Positions 8,243 to 16,198 of a DNA stretch of 64,000 nt are shown piece by piece. Numbering within the stretch: the first letter of the stretch is position 1; each line of letters begins with the position of its first letter. A model generated the notes under the pieces. It was given only the letters and a program-made list of their open reading frames with translations. It was not told where the DNA came from and ran no database searches. This stretch comes from Iamia sp. SCSIO 61187 (lineage in GTDB: Bacteria > Actinomycetota > Acidimicrobiia > Acidimicrobiales > Iamiaceae): the NCBI RefSeq assembly GCF_019443745.1, contig NZ_CP050948.1, positions 620,001 through 684,000 of the forward strand. The letters run 5' to 3'. The position numbers and the translations under genes were made by a program.

Positions 8243-8914
8243 GTGAAGCTGTCTCGACTCACATCTCCATCGGTGCCGGGCGGGGCGACGTTGCTCGTCC
8301 CGCTCGGCTCCACCGAGCAGCACGGTCCGCACCTGCCGCTCGGGACCGACACGCTGGTCGCCTCGGCCCTGTGCGACCGGTTGGCCGCGAGCCGGCCCGA
8401 CGTCGTCGTCGCCCCCGCCCTGCCCTACGGCTCGAGCGGCGAGCACGCCGGGTTCCCCGGGACGCTGTCGATCGGCCAGGAGGCGCTCGAGCGCGTCGTG
8501 GTCGAGCTGGTGCGGTCGGCCGACGCCTTCGCCGGGGTCGTCCTCGTGTCGGGCCACGGCGGCAACGGCGAGGCCCTGTCCCGAGCGGTGGCGACGCTGA
8601 CGGCCGAGGGGCGGAGGGTCCGGGTCTGGGCCCCCCGGATCCCCGGCGGCGATGCCCACGCCGGCCACACCGAGACGTCCCTGCTGCTCGCCCTCGACCC
8701 CCGCGCCGTCCGCGAGGACCGGGTCGAGCCCGGCGCCACCGAGCCCCTGGCGGAGCTGATGCCCGCCCTGCGCACCGGTGGCGTCCGGGCCGTGTCCGCC
8801 AACGGCGTCCTGGGCGACCCGACCCGGGCCTCGGCCGACGACGGCGAGCGGCTCCTCGAGACCCTCACCGCCGACCTGGCCGCCGCCGTCGGCCCCCCGC
8901 CCCCGACCCGGTGA
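8243..8914 (+). CDS. mftE: Mycofactocin precursor peptide peptidase MftE (creatininase family)
   Basis: This 223-residue creatininase-fold metallopeptidase has metal-binding residues in GSTEQHGPHLPLGTDT (Glu25, His30 and Asp36 region), LVSGHGGNGE, and HAGHTETS. MftE cuts the MftC-modified C-terminal Val-Tyr from MftA, releasing the cyclised dipeptide that becomes the redox core. The GTG start has GGAGGGG upstream. It lies 49 bp after the alcohol dehydrogenase and 53 bp before the SDR. Its separation from mftA-D, on the opposite strand, is unusual. Confidence 0.9.
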   Translation: MKLSRLTSPSVPGGATLLVPLGSTEQHGPHLPLGTDTLVASALCDRLAASRPDVVVAPALPYGSSGEHAGFPGTLSIGQEALERVVVELVRSADAFAGVVLVSGHGGNGEALSRAVATLTAEGRRVRVWAPRIPGGDAHAGHTETSLLLALDPRAVREDRVEPGATEPLAELMPALRTGGVRAVSANGVLGDPTRASADDGERLLETLTADLAAAVGPPPPTR

Positions 8915-8967
8915 CCCGATCCGACCGGTCCCGTCGGACCTGACGCCCGTTCGCATACGGTCGGGTC

Positions 8968-9765
8968 ATGAGCCCGCCGCCGGTCGCCATCGTGACGGGC
9001 GGGGCCCGCGGGATCGGGGCGGCCACGGCCGCCGCCCTGGCGGCCGCCGGCTGGCGGTTGGTGGTGGTCGACCGGTGCGAGGACGACCCCGCCCTCGCCT
9101 ACCCCCTGGCGACGCGCGCCGACCTCGACGGGGTGGTGGCCGCGTGCGGCGGCGACGACCGGGCCGTCGGCGTCGTGGCCGACGTGCGGGACCAGGCGGC
9201 CCTCGATGCTGCCGTGGCCGAGGCCATCGCCCGCTTCGGCCGCCTCGACGCGGCCGTGGCCGCGGCCGGGGCGATCCACGGCGGCGCGCCGGCGTGGGCC
9301 ACCGACGACGCCACGTGGGAGGCCATGGTCGGCATCAACCTGGAGGGGGTGTGGCGCCTGTCCCGGGCCGCCGTCCCCGCCCTCCTGGCCTCGGCGCCGC
9401 CCCGGCGGGGCCGGTTCGTGGCCGTGGCCTCGGCCGGCGCCAGCGTCGGCCTGCCCCTCCTGACCGCCTACACCGCGGCCAAGGCCGGCGTGGTGGGACT
9501 GGTCCGCAGCCTGGCCGCCGAGCTGGGCCCCGAGGGCGTGACCGCCAACGCCATCGCCCCGGGATCGACCGACACCTCGATGCTGACCGCCAGCGCCGAG
9601 GTCTACGGGCTGGCGTCGTCGGACGAGTTCGCCGTCCACCACCTCCTCCAGGGGCTGGTCACGGCCGACCAGGTGGCGGCCCTGGTGGCATGGCTCTGCA
9701 GCGAGGCCAGCGGAGCGGTCACCGGGGCCCTCCTCCCGGTCGACGCCGGCATGACCGCCCGGTGA
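8968..9765 (+). CDS. Mycofactocin-type short-chain dehydrogenase/reductase
   Basis: This 265-residue SDR has the cofactor motif TGGARGIG near residue 11 and an insertion after the second strand (about 30-60) of the sort seen in mycofactocin-coupled SDRs. The catalytic pattern is Asn in GINLEG, Ser in VASAGAS, and YTAAK. It ends with the typical VDAGM. Such enzymes hold NAD tightly and pass electrons to mycofactocin; the substrate is unknown. The ATG start is preceded by TACGGT at 8956-8961 with a 6-nt gap, so it may have its own leaderless promoter inside the arm. Its TGA overlaps the GTG of mftF by 4 bases. Confidence 0.88.
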   Translation: MSPPPVAIVTGGARGIGAATAAALAAAGWRLVVVDRCEDDPALAYPLATRADLDGVVAACGGDDRAVGVVADVRDQAALDAAVAEAIARFGRLDAAVAAAGAIHGGAPAWATDDATWEAMVGINLEGVWRLSRAAVPALLASAPPRRGRFVAVASAGASVGLPLLTAYTAAKAGVVGLVRSLAAELGPEGVTANAIAPGSTDTSMLTASAEVYGLASSDEFAVHHLLQGLVTADQVAALVAWLCSEASGAVTGALLPVDAGMTAR

Positions 9766-11150
9766 CCGATCGCCCGGCCCTCCCGGTGGGGTTCCGGGTC
9801 GCCCTCGACCCCGGCGTGCGGCGCATCGACGGGGGCCGGGTGCTCGTCGGGGGCGCGCCGCTGCGGCTGCTGCGGGTGACCTCGGCCGGCGCCGGGCTGC
9901 TCGACCGCCTGGCGTCCGGCGCCCCGGTGCCGTCCGGATCCGGCGGTGCCCGCCTCGTCCGTCGGCTGCTCGACACCGGGATGGCCCACCCCCGGCTCGA
10001 CCACGTGGACCCGCCCTTCGGGGCGGGCGACGTCGCCGCCGTGATCCCCATCCGGGGGCGCACCGACCAGCTGGCCCCCACCCTCGCCGCCCTCGGCCCC
10101 GTCGGGGAGGTCGTCGTGGTCGACGACGGCTCGCCCGCGCCGGTCGCCGTCCCCGACGGGGTGCGGGTCCTGCGCCACGAGCGCAGCCGCGGCCCGGGCC
10201 CCGCCCGCGAGGTCGGCTGGCGCGCGACCGACCTCCCGGTCGTCGCCTTCGTCGATGCCGAGGTCGTGCCCGCCGCCGGGTGGCTCCCGGCCCTGCTGGC
10301 GCACCTCGCCGACCCTGCGGTGGGCGCCGTCGCACCCCGCACCGTGGCCTCCGGCGGGCCGGGCCGGCTTGCGGCCTACGACGCCGATCGGTCCCCGCTC
10401 GACCTGGGACCGGCCGAGGCGACCGTCCGCCCCGGCAGCCCGGTGCCCTACGTCCCCACGACCGCGCTGGTCGTGCGGCGGGAGGCGATGGCGGCGGTGG
10501 GCGGGTTCGACCCCGACCTGCGCTTCGGGGAGGACGTCGACCTGGTGTGGCGCCTGGTGGCCGCCGGGTGGACGGTCCGCTACGCCCCCGAGGTCACCGT
10601 CACCCACCCGGTCCGCCCCGACGGCCGCGGCTGGGTGCGGCAGCGGTTCGCCTACGGCTCGTCGGCCGGCCCGCTCGCCGTCCGCCACGGCGCCGCGGTG
10701 GTGCCCCTCCGCCTGTCGGGGTGGAGCGGCGCGGCGTGGGCCCTGGCCGCCGTCGGGCACCCGGGGCTCGGCGCCCTGGTGGCGGCCGGGTCGACCGCGG
10801 CCCTGGCCCGGAAGCTCGGCGGGCTCGACGACCCGGCGGGCGAGGCCCTCCGCCTCGCCGGTCGGGGTCATCTCCTGGCCGGCCGGGCGATCGCCCAGGC
10901 CGTGCGCCGGGCCTGGCTCCCTGCCGCGGTGGCCGCCGCCGTGGCCAGCCGTCGCCTGCGCCCGGCGGTGGCGACCGCCGTCCTCGGCCCCGCCGTGGTG
11001 GACCTGGTGCGGCGGGGCCCGGTCCCCGCCGCCCTGCACCTGGCCGACGACGCCGCCTACTGCGCCGGGGTGTGGGCCGGGTCGTGGCGCGCCCGGACCG
11101 GCCGGGCGCTCCTCCCGGCCTCCGCCGGCCCGGTCGACCCCCCGACGTGA
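9762..11150 (+). CDS. mftF: Mycofactocin system glycosyltransferase MftF
   Basis: This 462-residue protein has an N-terminal region of about 85 residues found in MftF proteins (GFRVALDPGVRRIDGGRVL). A family 2 GT-A domain follows, with VIPIRGRTDQL, VVVDDGS, FVDAEVVP, and the acceptor motif GGFDPDLRFGEDVDLVWRL. The C-terminal third is Ala/Leu-rich and probably membrane-associated. MftF adds a beta-1,4-glucose chain to premycofactocin. The GTG start forms a GTGA overlap with the SDR stop. It is the last gene of the rightward arm and converges with mftD, 50 bp away, with a hairpin over the stop codon. Confidence 0.9.
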   Translation: MTDRPALPVGFRVALDPGVRRIDGGRVLVGGAPLRLLRVTSAGAGLLDRLASGAPVPSGSGGARLVRRLLDTGMAHPRLDHVDPPFGAGDVAAVIPIRGRTDQLAPTLAALGPVGEVVVVDDGSPAPVAVPDGVRVLRHERSRGPGPAREVGWRATDLPVVAFVDAEVVPAAGWLPALLAHLADPAVGAVAPRTVASGGPGRLAAYDADRSPLDLGPAEATVRPGSPVPYVPTTALVVRREAMAAVGGFDPDLRFGEDVDLVWRLVAAGWTVRYAPEVTVTHPVRPDGRGWVRQRFAYGSSAGPLAVRHGAAVVPLRLSGWSGAAWALAAVGHPGLGALVAAGSTAALARKLGGLDDPAGEALRLAGRGHLLAGRAIAQAVRRAWLPAAVAAAVASRRLRPAVATAVLGPAVVDLVRRGPVPAALHLADDAAYCAGVWAGSWRARTGRALLPASAGPVDPPT

Positions 11151-11165
11151 CGCGACGGGGGGTCG
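11135..11165. terminator. Hairpin at the convergent mftF/mftD junction
   Basis: Perfect 10-nt arms (CGACCCCCCG at 11135-11144 and its complement at 11156-11165) flank an 11-nt loop that contains the mftF stop. The position between the two mycofactocin arms suggests a shared terminator. Confidence 0.55.
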
Positions 11166-11200
11166 GGGGCGTGCCGTGAGCGGCTCAGACGGGTCGAGCC

Positions 11201-12382
11201 CTACTTGTGGTCGCCGAGGACCCGGGTGAAGCCCTCGGGGACGACCACGTCGTCGGGCGTGAGGTCGTGGACCGACTCGTGGCCGAGGGCGAGGAGGGCG
11301 GAGTCCATGCCGGCGCGGATGATGTCGAGCACGTTCTCGACGCCGGCCTGGCCGTTGGCCGACAGCCCCCACAGGTAGGCCCGGCCGATCATGACGGCGC
11401 GGGCGCCGAGGGCGAGGGCCTTGATCACGTCGCTGCCCCGGCGGACGCCGCCGTCGAGGAGGACCTCGACCTGGTCGCCGACGGCGTCGACGATCGAGGG
11501 CAGCATCCGGATCGGGGCCGGGGTGCCGTCGAGGTTGTTGCCGCCGTGGTTCGACACCGAGATGGCCGTGGCGCCGGCGTCGACCGCGGCGCGGGCGTTG
11601 TCGAGGCGGGAGATGCCCTTGAGCATGAACGGCCCGCCCCAGGCCTCGCGCAGCCAGGCCACGTCGTCCCACGAGGGCGGCGGGGTGCCCATCCACTCCC
11701 CGTAGGCGCCGAAGAAGCGGGGGGCCTCGGCGCCCTTGGGCACCACGTTGGGGACGGTGAGGTCGGGGAGCTTGCGGGTCCGGGCGAACTCGAGCAGCCA
11801 CGCCGGCTTGAGGGCGACCTCGGGGGCGAAGGTGGCCATGGTCTTGAGGTCGATCTGGTCCGGGATCGAGGGGCTGCCCCAGTCCCGCGAGTGGGAGAAC
11901 GACCAGTCCAGGGTGAGGATCAGCCCCACGCAGCCGGCGTCGCGGGCCCGCTGGAGGCGGGCCTCCATGGCGTCGCGGTCGCCCATCCAGTAGATCTGGA
12001 AGAAGACCTTGGGGTTGGCCGCCACGACCTCCTCGACGGGCTTGGACGCGAACGACGAGAGGCCCATCGCCGTGCCCCGCGCCGCCGCCGCCCGGGCGAC
12101 GGCCACCTCGCCGTCGGGGTGCACCGCCTGGACCCCGGTCGGCGAGATCAGCACCGGCAGCGAGATGTCCTGGCCCATCACCGTCGTGGCCTGCTCGCGG
12201 TGGGCGGCCTGGCCGGCCACGTGGGGGGCGAAGCCCAGCTCGCCGAAGGCGTCGAGGTTGTCGGCGTAGGAGATCCCCTTCTCCGACCCGGCCAGCAGGG
12301 CGCTGTAGACGGACTTGGGCAGGCGCCGCTTGGCCCGGCGTTGGGCCTCGGCGACGGTCTCGAACCAGGGGTTGCGGGGCAT
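11201..12382 (-). CDS. mftD: Premycofactocin synthase MftD (FMN-dependent alpha-hydroxy-acid dehydrogenase family)
   Basis: This 393-residue TIM-barrel flavoenzyme of the lactate/glycolate oxidase family carries FQIYWMGDRD, TLDWSFSHSRDWG, KGISRLDNARAA, SVSNHGGNNLDG with the catalytic His, and the phosphate-binding DGGVRRGSDVIKALALGARAV split over FMN-contact loops. MftD oxidatively deaminates the released cyclic dipeptide to premycofactocin, creating the redox-active dicarbonyl. It lies 19 bp downstream of mftC on the same strand and ends the leftward arm. Confidence 0.93.
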   Translation of the reverse strand: MPRNPWFETVAEAQRRAKRRLPKSVYSALLAGSEKGISYADNLDAFGELGFAPHVAGQAAHREQATTVMGQDISLPVLISPTGVQAVHPDGEVAVARAAAARGTAMGLSSFASKPVEEVVAANPKVFFQIYWMGDRDAMEARLQRARDAGCVGLILTLDWSFSHSRDWGSPSIPDQIDLKTMATFAPEVALKPAWLLEFARTRKLPDLTVPNVVPKGAEAPRFFGAYGEWMGTPPPSWDDVAWLREAWGGPFMLKGISRLDNARAAVDAGATAISVSNHGGNNLDGTPAPIRMLPSIVDAVGDQVEVLLDGGVRRGSDVIKALALGARAVMIGRAYLWGLSANGQAGVENVLDIIRAGMDSALLALGHESVHDLTPDDVVVPEGFTRVLGDHK

Positions 12383-12401
12383 GGGATCTCTCTCGGAGGG
12401 G

Positions 12402-13595
12402 TCAGGCGCGCGGGAGGACGAGCCCGTGCAGGGGGTCCTCCTCGCAGGCCTTGTCGGGGCGGCCCGGGCGGGGGCCGAGGGTGACGGGGACGGGCTTGGA
12501 GTGGTCGACCGACGGCCGGGGCTTGGCGGCATCGGCGGCCAGGCCGGCGAGGGCGGTCTCGCCGTGGCCCTTGACGCACTCGGGGTCGGGGGCGTCGAGG
12601 GGGAGGCCGGTGAAGAACTTGGCCGCCATGCAGCCGCCGCGGCAGGAGTCGTAGGCCGAGCACTGCGTGCACGCCCCACCCGACTGCGGCTCGCGCAGCT
12701 CGAGGAACAGCTCGGACTCCCGCCAGACCCCGGCGAACCCGCCGCGGTCGCGCACGTTCCCGGCCCTGAACCGGTCGTGGATGGCGAAGGGGCAGGCGTA
12801 GACGTCGCCCACGGGGTCGATCAGGCACACGACCCGGCCAGCGCCGCAGAGGTTGAGGCCGGGGAGGGCGTCGCCGTAGGCCGACAGGTGGAAGAACGAG
12901 TCGCCGGTGAGGACCCGGTCCCCGTGCTCGACGAGCCAGTCGTAGAGCTGGCGCTGCTGCTCGGGGCGCGGGTGGAGCTCGTCCCAGGTGTCGGCCCCGC
13001 GACCCGACGGGCGCAGGCGGGTGAGGCGGAGCTGGGCGCCGTAGCGGTCGGCGATGGCCTTGAACTCGTCGAGCTGGCCGATGTTGTGGCGGGTGCAGAC
13101 GACCGACATCTTGAAGTCGCGCATCCCGGCCTCGGCCAGGTTCTCCATGGCGGTGAGGGCGGCGGCGTGGGTGCCGGGGCCGCGGACGGCGTCGTTGACC
13201 TCGGCGGTCGCCCCGTCGAGCGAGATCTGCACGTCGAGGTAGTCGGTGGCGGCCAGCCGCCGGGCCCGGGCCGGGGTGATCTTGAACCCGTTGGTCGAGA
13301 ACTTCACGCCCACGTCGTGGGCCACGGAGTAGTCGAGCAGGTCCCAGAAGTCGGCCCGCACGGTGGGCTCGCCGCCGCCGATGTTGACGTAGAACACCTG
13401 CATCCGCTGGAGCTCGTCGATCACGGCCATGGCCTCGGCCGTGCTCAGCTCGTGGGGGTCGCGCCGGCCCGACGACGACAGGCAGTGGACGCACGCCAGG
13501 TTGCAGGCGTAGGTCAGCTCCCAGGTCAGGCAGATGGGGGCGTCCAGGCCGCGCTCGAACTGGTCGACCAACCGGCCGGGGGCGAGTGCGCTCAT
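12402..13595 (-). CDS. mftC: Mycofactocin radical SAM maturase MftC
   Basis: This 397-residue radical SAM/SPASM protein has the SAM cluster motif CNLACVHC (Cys31, 35, 38), followed by GGGEPTVRADFW. The C-terminal SPASM auxiliary-cluster cysteines include CPFA, CTQCSAYDSCRGGC, and a final Cys in DPECVKGH. MftC decarboxylates the MftA C-terminal tyrosine and forms the C-C crosslink to the preceding valine. Its ATG overlaps the mftB stop (ATGA, 13592-13595), so it is coupled to mftB. A long open extension upstream of this ATG runs through mftB and is not real. Confidence 0.95.
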   Translation of the reverse strand: MSALAPGRLVDQFERGLDAPICLTWELTYACNLACVHCLSSSGRRDPHELSTAEAMAVIDELQRMQVFYVNIGGGEPTVRADFWDLLDYSVAHDVGVKFSTNGFKITPARARRLAATDYLDVQISLDGATAEVNDAVRGPGTHAAALTAMENLAEAGMRDFKMSVVCTRHNIGQLDEFKAIADRYGAQLRLTRLRPSGRGADTWDELHPRPEQQRQLYDWLVEHGDRVLTGDSFFHLSAYGDALPGLNLCGAGRVVCLIDPVGDVYACPFAIHDRFRAGNVRDRGGFAGVWRESELFLELREPQSGGACTQCSAYDSCRGGCMAAKFFTGLPLDAPDPECVKGHGETALAGLAADAAKPRPSVDHSKPVPVTLGPRPGRPDKACEEDPLHGLVLPRA

Positions 13596-13903
13596 GCGGG
13601 GACGTTCCTTTCCGGCCACTCGCTCCGCTCGCCGGCCGGGACGGGGGTGCGGGGGACGATCATGCCGCTGTCGGCCAGGGTGCGGAGGGCCGTCAGGTAC
13701 TGCGGCCACAGGCTCTCCTCGATGCCGGCGGCGACCAGGGCATCGGCCACGGTCGGCGCCCCGGCCAGGCCGGTCACGACGTCGACGAGCGGCGGCACCT
13801 TGAGGAAGCTGAGCTTCCGGGTGCCGAAGTGGTAGGCGAGGGCGCCGAAGGGCTCCGGACGGAGCGAGACGGCGTCGTCGAGGCCCCAGGCCTCGTCGAG
13901 CAC
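13592..13903 (-). CDS. mftB: Mycofactocin precursor-binding chaperone MftB
   Basis: This PqqD-like peptide-binding protein of about 103 residues carries the MftB signature SLRPEPFGALAYHFGTRK followed by LSFLK. It binds the MftA leader and presents it to MftC. The start is not certain. I chose the GTG at 13903-13901, which gives the usual MftB length and begins 11 nt after the mftA stop. A GTG at 13930, overlapping mftA, would add 9 residues. No strong Shine-Dalgarno is seen for either, so translational coupling to mftA is likely. Confidence 0.88.
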   Translation of the reverse strand: MLDEAWGLDDAVSLRPEPFGALAYHFGTRKLSFLKVPPLVDVVTGLAGAPTVADALVAAGIEESLWPQYLTALRTLADSGMIVPRTPVPAGERSEWPERNVPA

Positions 13904-13914
13904 GACGGGTCCGA

Positions 13915-14037
13915 TCAGTAGACGCCGCACATGCCGTCGATGGAGACCTCTTCGACGAGGAGCTCCTCGACGACGTCGTCGTCGGCGCGGACGTCGGCGT
14001 CGTCCTGCTGGGGGTCGGTCACCTGGGGCTCGGACAT
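13915..14037 (-). CDS. mftA: Mycofactocin precursor peptide MftA
   Basis: This 40-residue acidic peptide ends in the invariant C-terminal motif IDGMCGVY. The terminal Val-Tyr is the part converted to mycofactocin. The leader holds DVVEELLVEEVS, the segment expected to bind MftB. A GAGGTGG ribosome site lies 4-10 nt before the ATG at 14037-14035. It is the first gene of the leftward mftA-B-C-D unit, 112 bp from the divergent ArsB/NhaD-like permease. No mftR (TetR) regulator is next to it. It is short enough that automated callers often miss it. Confidence 0.95.
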   Translation of the reverse strand: MSEPQVTDPQQDDADVRADDDVVEELLVEEVSIDGMCGVY

Positions 14038-14149
14038 GGTCCACCTCGACGGTCGGGGGGCGGGTCGGCTCATCGTACGAGGTGGCCCCCGAGACCGGTA
14101 ACCCGGAGGTGGGAGCCGGGACCGGCCCGGCGGACGCCACACTGCCGCG

Positions 14150-15370
14150 GTGACGGTCGTGGTCCTCGTGCTCCTCGCCGCGGGGGTCCTCGCCGCCGTG
14201 GCGCACCTGCGACGGCCGGCGCTGGCGGTCGTCCCGCCCGTCCTCGCCGCGGTGGCGGTGGCCGTCGGCGGGCTGGCGGCCGGGGTGGCCCGCGCTGCGG
14301 TCGGCGACCTGGTCGAGCCCCTGCTGTTCGTGCTGCTGGCCGTCCCCCTCGCCGTCCTGCTCGACCGCGCCGGGTGCTTCGGCGCCGTGGCCCGGCGCCT
14401 GCCGGCGGGGCGCACCGCGGTCGGGCTGTGGGTGGCGGGCGCGGCGACGGTGGCCCTGGTGAACCTGGATGCGGCGGTGGTTCTGCTCACCCCGGTGGCC
14501 ATCCGGGCGGCGGGCCGGTCGGGCGAGGACGCCCGCGGCCTGGCCCTGCAACCCGTCCTGCTGGCGGCCCTGTCGTCGTCGTGGCTCCCGGCCTCGAACC
14601 TCACCAACCTGATCGCCGAGGAGGACGGGCGGAGCGGGCCGGTGGCGTTCCTCGTCCACCTCGGCCTCCCGTCGCTGGCCGCCGTCGGCGTCGGCTACGT
14701 CCTGTGGCGGCGGGCCTGGCCCCGGCCGGTCGTCCCGGAGCCGGAGCCGGGGCCGGGCTCGGCGGGACCGGCCCCGCCGCCGGTGCGCCGTGACGTCGAC
14801 CCGGTCGACGACGGGGCCGCGCTCGTCCTGGCCGCGGTGGTCGGGGTGACGCTGCTCGTCGGGTTCACGGTGGGTGGGGCCGTCGGCATCCCGCCGTGGG
14901 CCGTCGCCGCCGTGGTCGTCGCCGGCCTCGGCCTCCGGGCCGGCGCCGTGCCCCTGGCGGCCGTCCCGTGGACGAGCGCCCTGGTCGTCGCCGGGCTGGC
15001 CGTCCTGGCCGTCGCCGCCGCCGAGCACGTCGCCGTCGACGCCGCCCTGGGCACCGGTCGGGGCCCCGCCGGCATGGCCCGCGTCGTCGCCGTGGGGGCG
15101 CTGGCGGCCAACGCCACCAACAACCTCCCGGCCTTCGTGGCCGGCCTGCCCCACCTGCCGGCCGGGGACGGCGTCCGGTGGGCGTGGCTGCTGGGCGTGA
15201 ACGCCGGGCCCACGGTCCTCGTGACCGGCTCGCTCGCCGGGCTCCTGTGGCTCGACGTCGCCCGGCGCAGCGGCCTCGACGTCGGCGCTCGGGACGTGGC
15301 CCGGGCCGGCCTCCGGATCGGGCTGCCCGCCCTGGTCGCGGCGACGGCCGTCCTCGTCCTCACGGTCTGA
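14150..15370 (+). CDS. ArsB/NhaD-type ion permease
   Basis: This 406-residue polytopic membrane protein has about 10-11 hydrophobic segments split by a Pro/Glu-rich cytoplasmic loop near residue 200. Each half carries the ion-transporter superfamily hairpin signature: PASNLTNLIAEE in the first and ANATNNLPAFVAG in the second. ArsB extrudes arsenite and NhaD exchanges Na+/H+; the sequence does not decide the substrate. No arsR or arsC is nearby, so an arsenic role lacks context support. It is divergent from mftA. CACACT lies 6 nt before the GTG start, a possible leaderless -10 variant. Confidence 0.75.
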   Translation: MTVVVLVLLAAGVLAAVAHLRRPALAVVPPVLAAVAVAVGGLAAGVARAAVGDLVEPLLFVLLAVPLAVLLDRAGCFGAVARRLPAGRTAVGLWVAGAATVALVNLDAAVVLLTPVAIRAAGRSGEDARGLALQPVLLAALSSSWLPASNLTNLIAEEDGRSGPVAFLVHLGLPSLAAVGVGYVLWRRAWPRPVVPEPEPGPGSAGPAPPPVRRDVDPVDDGAALVLAAVVGVTLLVGFTVGGAVGIPPWAVAAVVVAGLGLRAGAVPLAAVPWTSALVVAGLAVLAVAAAEHVAVDAALGTGRGPAGMARVVAVGALAANATNNLPAFVAGLPHLPAGDGVRWAWLLGVNAGPTVLVTGSLAGLLWLDVARRSGLDVGARDVARAGLRIGLPALVAATAVLVLTV

Positions 15371-15394
15371 GCGGCCCCGGTAGGGTCCGGTGCC

Positions 15395-16195
15395 GTGGAG
15401 TCGCCGTCGTCGGACATCCGGGTCACCGTCGCCGACGGCGTGGCCCGGCTCACGATCGACCGCGAGGCGCAGCGCAACGCCCTGTCGTGGGACGCCATCG
15501 CCGCCCTGCGCACGCTGGTCGGCCAGGCCCGGACCGACCCCGCCGTGCGGGTCGTCGTGCTCACCGGCGCCGGGGACCGGGCCTTCTGCGCCGGCGCGGA
15601 CCTGGGCGGCATGGCGACGGGCGCCGACGTCGACCCGGCCGCGACCCACGCCGCCCGGGGCGAGCTGGCCGGGCTGTTCACCGACCTCTGGGCCCTCGGC
15701 AAGCCGACCATCGCCCGGGTCCGGGGCTACGCCCTGGCCGGCGGGTTCGGGCTGGCCCTCGCCTGCGACCTGGTCGTGGCGGCCGACGACGCCGTCTTCG
15801 GCACCCCCGAGGTCGACGTCGGGCTCTGGCCCCACCAGATCACCGTGCCGCTGGTCCGGTCGATGCCCCCCAAGAAGGCGCTCGAGCTGATGATGACCGG
15901 TCGCCGGGTCGACGCCGCCGAGGCCGACCGCATCGGCTTCGTCACCCGTGTCGTGCCCGTCGCCGACCTGGACGCCGCCGTCGACGAGCTGGCGGCCACC
16001 CTCGCGGCCAAGTCCCCGACCGCCCTCCGGGTGGGTCGCGACGGCTTCTACGCCACGTGGGACATGGCCGCGGCCGAGGCCCTCGCCGTCCTCCACCCTC
16101 TGCTGACGGTCACCGCGTCGACCGCCGACGCCGCCGAGGGCCTGGCCGCCTTCCGGGAGAAGCGCCCGCCGAGCTGGCCCAGCGCCCGGGGCTGA
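15395..16195 (+). CDS. Enoyl-CoA hydratase/isomerase family protein
   Basis: This 266-residue crotonase-fold protein has the N-terminal ITIDRE-type strand with RNAL, the first oxyanion-hole motif AFCAGADLGGM near residue 65, and ARVRGYALAGGFGLALACD near residue 110 with the second oxyanion glycine. EVDVGLWP replaces the more usual catalytic Glu-rich segment. It probably hydrates or isomerises acyl-CoA intermediates. TAGGGT at 15381-15386 with an 8-nt gap supports the GTG start and leaderless transcription. It converges with the HelD-type gene, only 3 bp away. Confidence 0.85.
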   Translation: MESPSSDIRVTVADGVARLTIDREAQRNALSWDAIAALRTLVGQARTDPAVRVVVLTGAGDRAFCAGADLGGMATGADVDPAATHAARGELAGLFTDLWALGKPTIARVRGYALAGGFGLALACDLVVAADDAVFGTPEVDVGLWPHQITVPLVRSMPPKKALELMMTGRRVDAAEADRIGFVTRVVPVADLDAAVDELAATLAAKSPTALRVGRDGFYATWDMAAAEALAVLHPLLTVTASTADAAEGLAAFREKRPPSWPSARG

Positions 16196-16198
16196 GGC

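Noticed and set aside
8778-9761. Apparent N-terminal extension of mftF over the SDR gene
   Set aside because: It is the out-of-frame translation of the SDR; the GTG at 9762 gives a normal MftF with a GTGA overlap.
14150-15370. Arsenic resistance locus
   Set aside because: The permease is ArsB/NhaD-like but no arsR, arsC or acr3 neighbours exist, and the ArsA-like pair at 37.8-39.9 kb lacks arsenite-binding cysteines.
13931-16096. Very long minus-strand frame extending mftB upstream
   Set aside because: It runs antisense through the permease and enoyl-CoA hydratase genes and is compositionally nonsense.
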